A DNA stretch of 64,000 nt from Triticum aestivum (lineage: Eukaryota; Streptophyta; Magnoliopsida; Poales; Poaceae), in NCBI RefSeq assembly GCF_018294505.1, contig NC_057807.1:273277369-273341368 (forward strand). The letters run 5' to 3'. This document shows positions 46,901-58,737 of this stretch, one piece after another. The notes under the pieces were generated by a model, which saw only the letters and a list, made by a program, of their open reading frames with translations, searched no databases and had not been told where the DNA came from. The position numbers and the translations under genes were made by a program. Position 1 is the stretch's first letter. The number at the start of each line of letters is the position of its first letter.

Positions 46901-48648
46901 ACCGCCTCCTTACTCGTCTGCAATGTAGAGTTTTGGCGAGATACAGGACCAAGATGAGCCAGTAAACTAGTTGGATGAAAGTAGTGGCTAAGTTGCTCAA
47001 ACCTCCCTCGACATGAGGCCACTATTTGAGGATAAACCTACAAGCAAAGTTCAGATTGTCTGTGCTGCCTCTTATGTACTCGAAAGTTTACTCGTACAAG
47101 AACAAATTTTTGCAAGAAGTACCTCCGATTGAAAAACCATTTACCAGTCTGTACCCTAGGTAATTAAAGTTCGTCCATGGATCATATTGGCTGTGATCTC
47201 AATCATTTGGATGCATAAATATACTGAACATGTGTATATCTGAATCTTTTTGTGAATTATGTATGAATATTGTCATGTGATCTATCAATCATTTGGATGC
47301 ATAGATATGCTGAGCTTGTGTATATATGAATCTTTTGAGTTGTTGATAGTGAATGTTGGCTATGAATATGAACATGTCCTGTGAACCTGAGTTTGATACA
47401 AATGTTTACCTTTTCTGTTGTATTTGTGTGTGAACTTGTTAGTATGCCTACTGTGGGGTATGTTACGTGTGGGTGTCAACGGCACACCTTCTTCCCGAGA
47501 AGAATTGCACCTGCTTTGTTAGGGTAGCAACGGTGCATCAGCTCTTTTTAATCTCTTTATTACTCTGTCTTCCCCTCTCCCCCGCTCAACCCCTGCCGTA
47601 ATGTTTTCGGCCTCAAAACAAACATAGTACTGTGTTGTTTTTGGGGCTTGATGAAAAATCGAGTGCTGGTTTCTTTAGGTTGGCCTGCCCAGCAAATGGG
47701 CTGCTGGTCCACCACGATGGACTGGGAGGCTAAAAATACAAGTTGTATGGTGCAGAGGCAAGTAAAAAACGCTATCGAGAGCCATCCACTAAAGAAAAAA
47801 AATCGCGCCTGATGTGCTTCTTCAGTCGTGCCGCTGGCCCCCTCTTTAATCCAGTTCGCTCGGGGATCTGGTATAATTTTTTTAGAGGGCGAACAAGTAT
47901 CAGCTAGGCCTAGGTTTGTATTTTAACATGTGTAGCCCACGAAATACGGAGACAGTGGTTTCAACTTATTTTTTGAGGTCCATACCAGCCTATGGGCTTT
48001 TTCTAAAAGATCGGCAGCCCAATGTATTTTTAATAAAACACGGGTCTCTGTTCTATTTATCTATATATAAGAATAATAATGTTGTGTCCAATTTATGTTT
48101 TCCCTTCTAACCACATTATATATATTTATATTATTACTATTATCGTATATTTTATAGAGACTTATATATACATTATAAAAACATCCCACGTGTTATTAAC
48201 TTATAAAAGTAAATGTTTAATGGAAGTTGGCAAGAAAAATCCTGGTTGTTTTTGACTCACAGGCAAGGAAAATCCTGGTGATTGCGTACAAAAGCTTGCA
48301 AAGATTTTAAGGACCAATTAATAATAACGCGCTCATTTTTATTTTGAGCAATAACTCGCTAAATTGTTAATTATATATATATATAATGTGCCTCTCCGGT
48401 TTATTCTTTGATATTAATTGCTCCTTCTAACATAACATTATATATATAACGAGCCCACCTAATACGTCTATTTCAAGGAAGTGCAAATGGGCTGGGATTT
48501 CTTAGAAACTATAAATGGGCCTGATTGACACAAAATTATTTGTTCACCCAGCCCAGCAAATGGACTGTACATTCTACAAAACATGGGTTAAATATATGCC
48601 ACATTTTTGCAGGCTGAACTGTGGGCCAATAGGTCGAAGCCTACGCAG
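46901..48648. other. CACTA interior, no gene identified
   Basis: AT-rich; short direct repeats near 47205-47335 (ATCATTTGGATGCATA twice). From 47640 the right-hand subterminal character begins. No coding evidence. Confidence 0.45.
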
Positions 48649-50680
48649 GGCGTTGTCAACTTGGTCAACAAATGATTGTGTCATCCACAGTCATTGGATT
48701 TGTATCCAACGGTCGGCATGCACCTTCAATCTCTCGTCTTCTTCCTCCAGCGTCGCCGGGACCGCCTGGTTCGGCCTCCGGCGGCTAGCGGCTCTGCTTA
48801 GCACGCATCGCTGCGAAGCGCTACCCCACCGCCGGCCAGGCTATCCCTCCACCCCTCGACACCTCCTGTTATTCTCCACAGACTGCAGCCCCATGCTGCA
48901 ATAGAACCAGTTATAACCCTTCTCCTCCTCTCAATCTGCGACTCCACTGCTGCATCTTCCCATCTCCGAGTCGTTCCCATCCGGGGCCTTGCTGTCGTCC
49001 ACCGCCTCGCTGCGCTCGGTGCGGCGTGGTCAACAAACAAGAGTCATCGGAAGAGGACTGTACGTGGAGATCCTAATGGCTGGGACCCACGAGGTCCATG
49101 GTCGCACGCAAGGAAAGTTCCTCCTTATTAAGCTGAAAAAATGTTTCCTCCACCTCACAGCTGGGACCCACCGGTTGTATCTTCGCACGGAAGGAAGTGC
49201 CTCCTTGTTTCGCGAAAAAAATTATTCGTCCTGTTGACAGCTGGGACCCGTCAGATTTGGTGGTTGACTTGTGGGCCTACTAAGCGGACGTGTACGCACG
49301 GCTTTGTCAACTTAATCAACAAATGATTCTAGTAGCTGGACCGTTGGATGTTAATCCAACAGCCGCACACCCGAACTAGTGAAGTTTCCCACTCCTCTCC
49401 ATCTACGACTCCACTGCCACGTCTTCCCCATCTCCGGATCGTTCCAGTCTGGGTGCGCTCGGCACGGTGTGGTCAACATGGTCAACAACCAAGAGTCATC
49501 GGAAGATGACTATACGTGAGAGGCTCACAGTGGGGACGCACCACGCCCATGGATGCATGCATGCAACAGAATGTGGCGTGGTCAACGTGGTCAAGGAACG
49601 ACTTCCATCGGAAGTATACTGTACGTAGAGAGTCTGACAGTTGGGTCCACGGCCACAGCAAGGAAGTGCCTCCTTATTACGTGGAAAATAATGATTCCTC
49701 CAACTGACAGCAGGGACCCACTGGACGGGCCACCGTATTTTTTGAAAAAAAAACGTTTGCCCCCTGACTGCTGGGACCCACCTGACGGGCCACCGTATTT
49801 CGCAAAAAAACATTCCCCCCACTCTCAGCTCGGACCCACCGGAAGTGCCTCCTTATTAAGAAGAAAAAAATGAATACTCCCCCTACTAGCTGGGACCCAC
49901 CTTGGTGGGAGGCTAACTTGTGGGCCCACTAAGTTGACGGGGACGAAGGGCTTTGTCAACTCACTCAATATGAACGATTCTAGCTGCAGTGACCGTACGA
50001 TGTCCATCCAATGGCCATCGTGCTTCTTCAACCTCTGGTCTTCTTGCTCCAGCCGCCCAAAGCAGCGCCGATCGTGCCGCCTGCTCCTACCTCCCGTGGC
50101 CGGCTATGATGCCGCGGAGGCCTCACCGCCCCCTAGTACTCCTGCCACTGGCCAGGCCATCCCTCCACTCACCCACACCCCCTGTTATTCTGCGACGATG
50201 GCAGCCTCGCACCGCAGCCGAACGAGTGAACCCTCATACACGTCTACGCTTTGGCATCCACTGCCGCGTCTTCCCCGGCTCCATGTCATCCCCTTCCTAG
50301 GCCTCGCCGTCGTCCACCGCCGTGGTGCTCTTGGCGCGACATGGTCAATGTGGTCAACGATCGACTTCCATCGGAAGAGTACTGTATGTGGAGAGACTGA
50401 CAGCTGGGTCCACGGCGGCCGCAAGGAAGTGCCTCCTTATTACGTGCAAAATAATTATTCCTCCACCTGACAGCAGGGACCCACTGGACGGGCCACCGTA
50501 TTTTGCAAAAAAAATGTTTCCCCCCTGACTGCTGGGACCCACCAGCTACACCTTCACACGCAAGGAAGTGCGTCCGGGCAAAAAAACGATTCGCCCCCTG
50601 ACTGCTGGGACCCACCAGCTACATCTTCGCACGCAAGGAAGTGCCTGACAGTCGGGACCCACCTGGTTGAAGCGTACGTA
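48649..50680. repeat. Right subterminal CACTA array: three ~650-bp tandem units with GGGACCCAC motifs
   Basis: Unit starts at about 48649, 49298 and 49945 share GCTTTGTCAACTT.-TCAACAAATGATT, then CC.TTGGATG..-ATCCAA, then CTCTTC/CTCC blocks, spaced about 648 bp. Each unit ends in several copies of CAGCTGGGACCCACC followed by GGAAGTGCCTCCTTATT; I count about 13 such motifs between 49082 and 50660. A ~185-bp block at 49555-49740 is nearly repeated at 50335-50510. Confidence 0.8.
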
Positions 50681-51047
50681 GCGTTGTCATTCTTGTCGCG
50701 AACGTGTACGTACATATATACTGGTGGATGTAGATGCACGCACGTGTCGATGTAGAGGCGCGCACGTAGCATGTACATGTACGTACAACGGCCAGTGTGC
50801 AAGAAAGAAAATATGGCCACGTATGTGTACATACGGGCGGGGTCTCGAACGCCTACTCGCGCATACGTACGGCCAGGGCTCGTGTAAATGGCTGGGTTGG
50901 AACAGAGAAACAACATCGTCTTCGTGTTCATGGGGAGGCAACGGACTGCGTCGTGTTCATGGGGAGGCAACGGAATGCGTCGTGTTCATCGGGAGGCAAC
51001 GGAACGCGTGGGAGCCAACCGGCTTGGACGGAACAAGCTATGGAAGC
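50681..51047. repeat. Short tandem repeats in right CACTA end
   Basis: Runs of GTACGTAC/ACATGTAC-type sequence, then three ~29-bp units CGTGTTCATGGGGAGGCAAC at about 50922-51008. Frames across these units are by-products. Confidence 0.65.
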
Positions 51048-51388
51048 GAGGCCTGGCGTACCACAGATCAGAGGAAACGGCCTTGTGTTCGACCGGCCAC
51101 GTTCGAAACGGGATCCTGATCATCATGAGGGGTCTGGTATACCGCAAAACGGAGGAAACGGACCTCCTACGGTCAAAACGGGGTTCCTGTTGATCGGGAG
51201 GGGTGTGGCGTACCGCAAAACGGACGAAACGGACTTGTGATGGAGCGCTACGGTCGAAACGGGGGTCCTGTTGATTGGGAGGGGTGTGGCGTACCGCAAA
51301 ACGGACGAAACAGACTTGTGTTGGAGCGCTACGGTCAAAATGAGGGTCCTGTTCATCAGGAGGGGTGTGGCGTACCGCAATACGGGAC
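51048..51388. repeat. Right subterminal array of ~80-bp repeats
   Basis: Five units start at 51048, 51127, 51198, 51279 and 51360 (79, 71, 81, 81 bp and a partial), each with GAGGGGTGTGGCGTACCGCA, AAACGGACGAAACGGAC and CTACGGTC.AAACGGG. They lie about 0.8 kb from the right terminus, as expected for transposase-binding repeats. Confidence 0.88.
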
Positions 51389-52172
51389 TCCACGGGATAC
51401 TGTTCATCTCCACCGTCGACCTCCTCCAGCCTCCACAGGCTACCGCCGACCTCCTCCAGCCTCCACGAGCTCCTGTTCATCCAGCATCCACCGTGCGCTA
51501 CTCCACCGGCTACTGTTCTACCACCCCTCCAGGGGCACCCTTCCACCGTCTACTGTTCATCCAGCCCTCCACACCGCGGGGTCCTGTTCATCCAGAGGCA
51601 ACGCCACCGCTCACTGTTCATCAACCCCCCCCCCCTCCCGCAACGCTCACTGTTCATCCCAGAGGTAGCATCAATCGGCTTCAGTTAGCAGCAGTAGCAA
51701 AGGAATCGCTCGATCGGGTTCAGTTAACAGCCATTGATCGATCGCTCGGGTTCAGTAACGCGTAGCCTGCAGTGCAATCGCTCAGGTTCAGTTAGAGCCC
51801 AACGCCTCGCTCGGGTTCAGTTAGAGCCAACGCCTCGCACACACGCGTGTACGTGTACGAGAGAAACATGCATCGCTCGGCCCCCGACCTCCCACCGTAA
51901 CCGGGAACTCCCCGAAATTTTTCTCGCCCTCGCTTCTACCACGGTTTTTTCCGTCATGGACGGCCCAAAGAATGTCATGGAGCTGCGTCTCCGGCCCGCC
52001 CAGGATGAAAAGCCCATTTTCTGTCATGATTTTTTGTCATATAAGTAGGAGCCCACCACATCTATGATGATACCGGGTTTTGTCACAATTATCATCATAG
52101 AAGTGTCATATGTTTGACAGAAAAAAGTTTCCTTCGGCCCAAAATGTCACGGATGTGTCTTTTTTTGTAGTG
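51389..52172. repeat. Right terminus of CACTA with inverted repeat
   Basis: Contains copies of CTGTTCATCCAG, then four copies of CGCTCGGGTTCAGTTAGAGC-like sequence (51700-51835), then the terminal region with TGTCATGATT and ATCATCATAGAAGTGTCAT motifs. The last bases pair with the left end. Confidence 0.8.
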
Positions 52173-52702
52173 GCTACACCACTGGGTGCACTTAGCATGC
52201 ACCCATTGGAACCAAATTAGGAACAAAAATCTGCTCAGATCAGTCAAGCAGCATCCGAGTACGTGAAAAACATAATCTATAGACTCTAACCGACTGGCAG
52301 CAGTCGATTGTAGTCTCAAGGGCTACACCTAGTGGGTGGACTCAACATGCTCCCACTGGAAGAGGAATGCATTCGAATGAAGGTGTAAAGAAAGACTCGC
52401 AATAGCACTTACTTGGATGTTCGCCTTCAAATCTTAAGCTTCTTTCAGGTGCTTGTTCATCAGTTCAATCTGAATCAAAGCCTCCTTACTTGCTCGCACT
52501 TGATCCTCTGAGGTCCTCAATAAAGAAAGCGAGGTTAGGGAAGCCTATGGGTCTGGAGAAGGTGGAGGCATGATGATAGTTGAAGCACTCGGATCGAGCA
52601 GTGCTGTGTCAGTCGTCATCCGAGTACCGAGGCCGGGATGACACTATGAAAAATTTGGCACAATATCATCAGTGACATTTGCCACTACTCGGCCATCCTT
52701 GG
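52173..52702 (-). mobile_element. Right half of the gypsy-like region interrupted by the CACTA
   Basis: Begins exactly where the unit cut at 15318 left off (GCTACACC, then GGGTGCACTTAGCATGC) and contains another unit at 52270-52365. On the minus strand about 52500-52405 has a coiled-coil-like frame (EALIQIELMNKHLKEA then a stop), similar to antisense ORFs in other gypsy elements. Confidence 0.6.
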
Positions 52703-54957
52703 TGAGGGATTCCTGGACTAGGGGGTGTTGGAAATATGATCTAGAGGCAATAATAAATTGGTTATTATCATATTTCCTTGTTCATGATAATCATTTATTA
52801 TCCATGCAAGAATTGTATTGATCGGAAACTCAGATACATGTGTGGATACATATACAACATGTCCCTAGTAAGCCTCTACCGGACTAGCTCGTTGATCAAA
52901 GATGGCTACGGTTTCCCAGCCATGGACGTGAGTTGTCATTTGATAACGGGATCACATCATTAAGAGAATGATGTGATGGACAAGACCCAAACTATAAACA
53001 TAGCATGTGATCGTGTCAAGTTTATTGCTCTCGTTTTCTGCATGTCAAGTATATGTTCCTATGACCATGAGATCATGCAACTCACTAACACTAGAGGAGT
53101 ACCTTGTGTGTACCAAATGTCGCAACGTAACTGGGTGACCATAAAGGTGCTCTATGGGTATATCCGAGGGTGTCTGTTGAGTTGGCATGGATCAAGACTA
53201 GGATTTGTCACTCCGTATGACGGAGAGGTATCTCGGGGCCCACTCGGTAATACAACATCACAGTAAGCTTGCAAGCAATGTGACTAATGAGTTAGCCATG
53301 GGATCTTGTATTACGAAACGAGTAAAGAGACTTGCCAGTAACGAGACTGAACTAGGTATGGAGATACCGATGATCGAATCTCAGGCTAGTAACATATCGA
53401 TAGACAAAGAGAACTACATACGGGATTAGCTGAATCCTTGACATTGAGGTTCGACTGATAAGATCTTCGTAGAATATGTAGGAACCAATATGGGCATCTA
53501 GGTCCCGCTATTGGTTATTGACCGTAGAGGTGTCTCGGTCATATCTGCATAGTTCTCAAACCCATAGGGTCTACACACTTAACGTTTGGTGATGATATAA
53601 GTATAGTTGAGTCATTATGGTGGTTACCGAAGGTTGTTCGGAGTCTCCGATGAGATCCCAGACAAGACGAGGAACTCCGGAATGGTTTGGAGGTGAAGAT
53701 CAATATATTGGACGAAGGGTATTGGAGTCTGAAATAGTTCCGGGGGTACCAGGTGATGACCAGCATGACCGAAAGGGGTTTCTGGGGGTCCCGACAAGTG
53801 TGGGGGCCTCATGGGCCAAGGGGAAGGGGCAAACCAGCCCACTAAGGGGCTGAGCGCCCCTCTTACCCCATCCCAGGTGACCAGGAAAGGTGGGGCGCCT
53901 CCTTGCTTGGGAGGCAAGCCTCCACCTGGCTTGGGGGAGGGGGGCAAGTCACCCTAGGGTTTCCCTAGGGGAGATCCCATGTGCCCTAGCCGCCGCCCCC
54001 CTAGGGGAAACCCTAGGGGTGCGACCCCCCTAGGAGAAACCCTAGGGTTGCCACCCCTTCTCCCTTGTCCTATATATAGAGTGGTAGAGAGAGGGAAGTT
54101 GGACACATCAGACTGTTCGTACCACGGCGCTGCTCCTCCTCTCCCTCATAGCCATCTTTTTCTCTGTAGTGCTTAGCAAAGTTCTGCTGAGATTCCGCAA
54201 CCACCACCGCCACCACGCCATCGTGCCACCAGAGGACTCGAGCTACTACTTCACCATCGCTCGCTAGATCGAGGAGGTGAAGGCTTCATCAAGCCGTACA
54301 TGTGTTGAACGCGCAGTTGCCGTCCATTCGACACTTGCATCAGGAGTTCGCGGGACGGATCGTGATTGGATCGCAAAGACGTTCGACTACATCAACCGCA
54401 TTTCTTAATGCTTCCGCTTAGAGATCTACAAGGGTATGTAGATGTGATCTCTCCTCTCGTAGATGTTCATCTCCTAGATTGATCTTGGTGAGCGTAGGAA
54501 CTTTTTTGTTTCCCATGCAATGTTCCCCAACAGGGGGTCCTCGGGATGCCGGCCTATCTCACGTGGGATGAACTGGTGGGCCGCACCGTATCCGTACCAA
54601 AGACCTTTTGTGCCTGTGTGTGTCACGATGGAAGATCTGGTGTTCCCTTGATGTAGCCGACTATATGTAAACCCTAGTACCCCTGGTGTCTATATAAACC
54701 AGAGGGTTTAGTCCGTAGGGGGGAGGAGAATAATCACCATCCTACTAGTTAGGGTTTAGTCCACCCGATATCATGGTAGATCAACTCTGTAATCCCCATA
54801 TACACTAGCAATATAATCAAGTAGGATGTAGAGTTTTACCTCTTAGAGAGGGCCCGAACCTGGGTAAATACTGTGTCCCACGTCCCTTGTTCCCTATTGA
54901 TCCAAGATCCACAGTTCGGGACCCCCTACCCTAGATCCGCCAGTTTTGACACCGACA
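52703..54957 (+). repeat. 5' LTR of the short-LTR gypsy, split by solo copia LTR
   Basis: The parts 52703-52725 and 54538-54957 join across the solo LTR and one TSD copy to give the continuous LTR text GACTAGGGGGTCCTCGG. A TATA box (CTATATAAACC) lies near 54691. TG...CA ends. Confidence 0.8.
52726..54532 (+). mobile_element. Solo copia LTR
   Basis: 1807 bp starting TGTTGGAAATATGATCTAGA and ending TTCCCCAACA, with a perfect 5-bp TSD 'ggggg' (52721-52725 and 54533-54537). No internal region, so it is a solo LTR left by LTR-LTR recombination. A TATATATAG box lies near 54071. Sequence resembles the Triticeae Maximus/Barbara-type copia LTRs and is distantly like the complement of the Angela LTR; the family name is uncertain. 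Confidence 0.92.
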
Positions 54958-55004
54958 TTGGTACTTTAATTGAGAGTTCTGCTGTTGGATTGCCGAAAGG
55001 ATCG

Positions 55005-57730
55005 ATGGATCGCCTGATCATCGGAGACGGCATCAGCACCGGAGACATCTTCATCGTAGGCCAGCTTTTCGCAATCGGCAGCATTGTTCTGCACGCCAAT
55101 CCGGCCGGTCATCTCTTCCAGGTCGACAATTTCGCCCCCGAGCATCATATCAGGTTCAATAACCTAGAGTACATCGCCGACGCTCGAAGAGATATGATCT
55201 TCACTGGCTTCTCGGCCCTGCCCGAAATGCCCGGCAATTCTGGAGCTCGTGCCTCCGGATCCTCCCTCGTACTGATCGACGGATCAGGCATAAATGCGCA
55301 CCACGATTCGAACCAGGATGCGGCTACCTCCGAAGACCCTGAGCTAGGTCTGGCTGGACACATTCTCCCTATCACGGACCAGGCTTCGAGCCTTGACGCC
55401 ACTCCAACACCCTTGGACTAGGAGCCGGTCCTGGCCGGTCCTTTCCCCATTGCTACTGGTCCGGATCTAAGCCCCGGGACCAGTTCGGCATCCAAAGACC
55501 AAGAGTCAATCTTGGCCGGATTCACTCTTCCCCTTACCAGTACACCGAAAGTTAACTCCGAAGGAATCCTACATGTCGACCCGGCCAGCCTTGCCTTGAT
55601 AAACAACACGCTAGATCGGATCCAAAGGATGAGCATCTCACCCAACCGATCTTCAGCTCGCGTTCAGTTGAACCCCGAGATAGACCACGGGGAATTTTGC
55701 GTCCCACCCACTACCCACTTGGTAGACACTATCAAAGACTTAACTGATATGCTGGATTATGCCTCCGAGGAGGCCCTGGACACGGACAATGATATCGAAT
55801 TGACAATCCATACTGACTCCAATGCCTCTGCCACCGGGCGATGGACGGACACTTCCACCTATGACGTGTACATGGTGGACACCCCCAAGGACAACAGCGA
55901 TGGCGCTAATAATAGGGACGACACCCCCAGGAGAGATAGCAACAAGCCCGGCGAGGAGCTGTCCAAACGCCAAAGACAATGTCGAAGATCTAAGGGGCGT
56001 CATGGTAGGGAAAGCAATACGAGCACCAGAGACGATGACACCCCCGACAACATGGAAGACCTCAGTGACCCCGTTGCCCCCGAAGAGCAGCCCGATGATC
56101 TAGAGGAGCTTGAGGATCAACATAACCCTGAGGACCTCGACGACTCCGAAGGTAGCAACTACATGCCTCTCTCCGAAGAGGAGGTCAGCCTTTGAGTCGA
56201 AGACTTTATAGTCCCAGAGGATCCATTGGACCAAGAGCAGTTCAACCAAAAGCTCATAGGCACTACGCGAAGCCGTAAAAGGAAGCAACAATAGTTGAAG
56301 GCTGAACAAGACACCCTCACCGACAGATGGACAAAAATCCTAGCAGTCGAAGAAGGGTATGGCTACGAGTGGCAGACCAAAAGCTACCCGAAGCAGAAAT
56401 TACTACCACAAAATCGATGATGAAGCCCTCAAGCCCTTACCACCAAGACGGACTCAGGGTGACCAGCCGAACCGACCTCCTTGAGGATGCGATGTTGGCC
56501 AGACAACCCAAGGACCCACCGCTTGCCATAGATGTAAAGGCAAAGGGGTAGCACAAACGGAATATCAATATGATCTCCGTCATGGCCTAGCCATTAGAGC
56601 AGGGCAGACGAGGTCCATCTATGGATCTCGATACTACACTCCAGCCGGACTGGATGGATACCAAGCTTGGCGCATTTGAAATGATAGAGTTCGGGATCAA
56701 CACCAGGCCAGGATAGGATCTGAAGTTTGGTGCGATGTGACCCGCATTAGGGGCAACGCTCACCCGATGTGCTTCACCGATGAGGTGATGCAGCACCAAT
56801 TCCTAGAAGGGTTTAAACCTGTAAACATCGAACCATATGATGGAACTATAGACCCGGCCATGTGGATCGAGGATTTCCTTCTCATGATGACCTCCATGCC
56901 AATAAATACCTGCCATTAAAGCTCAAAGGACCAGCCCGGCATTAGTTGAACAGCCTCCCCGGAGACTCCATACGGTGAGCTAGAAAGAGCTCGAGGATGC
57001 TTTCTGAGCCAACTTTCAAGGCACCTTTGACCGGCCTCCGTACGCCGATGACCTGGCCCATATGGTCCAACAATCCAGTAGTTTTGGAATCAATTTTGAC
57101 CAAAAAGAACCAAATCGTCGATTGTTCAGACGCCGAAGCCATTGCCCCTTTCAAGCATAGTATCCGAGACGAATGGCTCGCACGACAGCTCGGCCAAGAC
57201 AAGCCGAGGACAGTGGCAGCACTTACCTCCCTTATGAACCACTTTTGCACGGGCAAAGACAGCTGGTTGGCTCGTCGAAGCACTAACCCGAGGACCCCGG
57301 CACTTCAGAAGTCAGGGATGGCAATGGGAAGCCATGACGCAATAAAAACAAGCACCGACACAGTGGCATCGGCGCTGACGACACGGCGGTTAATGCCGGA
57401 TTCCGCAAATCCAAATCAGGACCGCAGAAGAAACCCTCTAAAGGGAACCATGACAGACCCACTAAGTTGGACGTCATCCTTAATAGGCCCTGCCAAATAC
57501 ATGGTACCTCTGACAAGCTTGCCAATCACACCAACCATAACTGTTGGGCCATTAAGCCAACCGGCAATCTCACAGCCGAAGACACTGGCAAAATCCCTCG
57601 TAGCAAGGACGACGAGGAGCCTCGCAGGCCGAAAAATGGAGGCCACAAACAGTTACCTCCTAAGGTCAAAACAGTGAACATGATCTATGAAACTCAAATA
57701 CCTAAGAAGGAGAGAAAGCACACACTTTGA
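55005..57730 (+). pseudogene. gag of the short-LTR gypsy
   Basis: A frame from ATG at 55005 runs with in-frame stops at 55419-55421 and 56193-56195 and later frameshifts. The N-terminal part is acidic and low-complexity (DDLEELEDQHNPEDLDDSEG). The retrotransposon gag core starts near 56790 (FKPVNIEPYDGTIDPAMWIE) and goes on at about 57060-57280 (KNQIVDC.DAEA, IRDEWLARQLGQDKP). A zinc-binding-like C-X-H...H-NH-C segment lies near 57490-57545. Typical of a large Triticeae gypsy group with long, Asp/Glu-rich gag. Confidence 0.75.
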
Positions 57731-58737
57731 GACATCTGCACCGTCGAGCCAATAGCCTTGAAATATAACCCATGGTCGGCATGTCCGATCAGTTTTGACC
57801 GCAGGGACCACCTGACCAGTATCTGCCACGGAGGAATGGCGGCCCTAGTTCTCGACCCCATATTGATGGGTACCACCTCACTAGAGTCCTTATGGACGGA
57901 GGCAGTATCCTTAATCTGATCTATGCAGATACAGTGAGGAAAGTGGGAATCGGTCCATCAAGTATCAAACTGAGTAACACTACCATCAAGGGGGTTATCC
58001 CAGGCATGGAGGCCCACTACTCTGGCACCATAACTCTACAAGTGGTGTTCGGATCGCCGGACAACTTCCGCGGTGAAGACTTGATCTTCAACATAGTCTC
58101 CTTTCACAGTTGCTATCATGCCCTCCTCGGTCGAATAGCGTTCGCACGATTCAATGTCGTCCCGCATTACGCGTACCTAAAATTAAAAATGCCCAGACCC
58201 AACGACGTCATTACGATAAATGGTAATACTGAACACTCACTCTGGACCGAGGAACACACCACAGCCCTGGCACCCGAAGACCCCACTGGTGTCGTGGGAC
58301 TAGTTTCCAGCCCATCGTCAAGGCTAGAGAGGCAGAAAAACAGGCTCGACCCCTTTCCCCGACTAGGGATCCACCCTCTGTTCGACGTACATAGGGACAC
58401 ACTCCTCATAGCACGCCCACCCCGGTTGCACGCTACATGCCTTGCCAACACAACTTCGTGTTCAAAATACCCTGGGCAGCTGTGGAGCTCAAACACCAAG
58501 AGTTTGGTTAGACCGTACCATGGACTAATAAGTCTTTGGACGACGAACATGTACCATTTAAAGACCTATTCAGCATCAAGCCCGAATAGCATGGCGACAT
58601 ATCGAAGCTCCTTGCTAAGGGCCCATCATCGAATAATCATCCTCCCTATGGAGTCCTTCCACCACACAGCAGCAAAGGCGCAAACGTGCATTAGGGCACA
58701 ATATGGGTATCAACCCATATGTCAAGGACCTGCGTAA
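57731..58737 (+). pseudogene. Aspartic protease and truncated pol start of the short-LTR gypsy
   Basis: The frame at 57892-58737 starts inside the catalytic region: LMDGGSILNLIYADTVRKVG has DGGS for the usual D-[ST]-G, followed by IKGVIPGMEAHYSGTITLQV and the ALLGRIAFARFN block. A one-base shift near 57860 separates it from the preceding ALVLDPI strand. After 58500 the frame carries the short linker that normally leads to RT but ends at TAA 58735-58737 with no RT fingers or palm. Pol was deleted before or after insertion. Confidence 0.75.

Larger units (their letters stand above)
15319..52172. mobile_element. Large CACTA (DTC) DNA transposon, non-autonomous, 36.85 kb including nested Angela
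   Basis: The left end reads CACTACAAAAAAAATACACT and the right end, reverse complemented, CACTACAAAAAAAGACACAT, so the termini are inverted repeats of about 25 bp with one gap and a few mismatches. The flanks show a tandem-repeat unit cut between 15318 and 52173: the 3-bp duplication is 'gat' on the left and 'gct' on the right, one mismatch, and the unit resumes in register. Subterminal repeat arrays on both sides are normal for CACTA. Without the 8.5-kb copia insert it is about 28.3 kb. I find a TNP1-like pseudogene but no TNP2 transposase. The ends resemble the wheat family Jorge (from memory). Confidence 0.85.

Noticed and set aside
50724..51765. Several 100-190-codon ORFs near the right CACTA end
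   Set aside because: They span 27- to 81-bp tandem repeats and show the repeat translated in different frames.
52703..54957. Reading 52703-54957 as the 3' LTR of the upstream gypsy-like region
   Set aside because: No polypurine tract precedes it and gag follows directly, so it is a 5' LTR.
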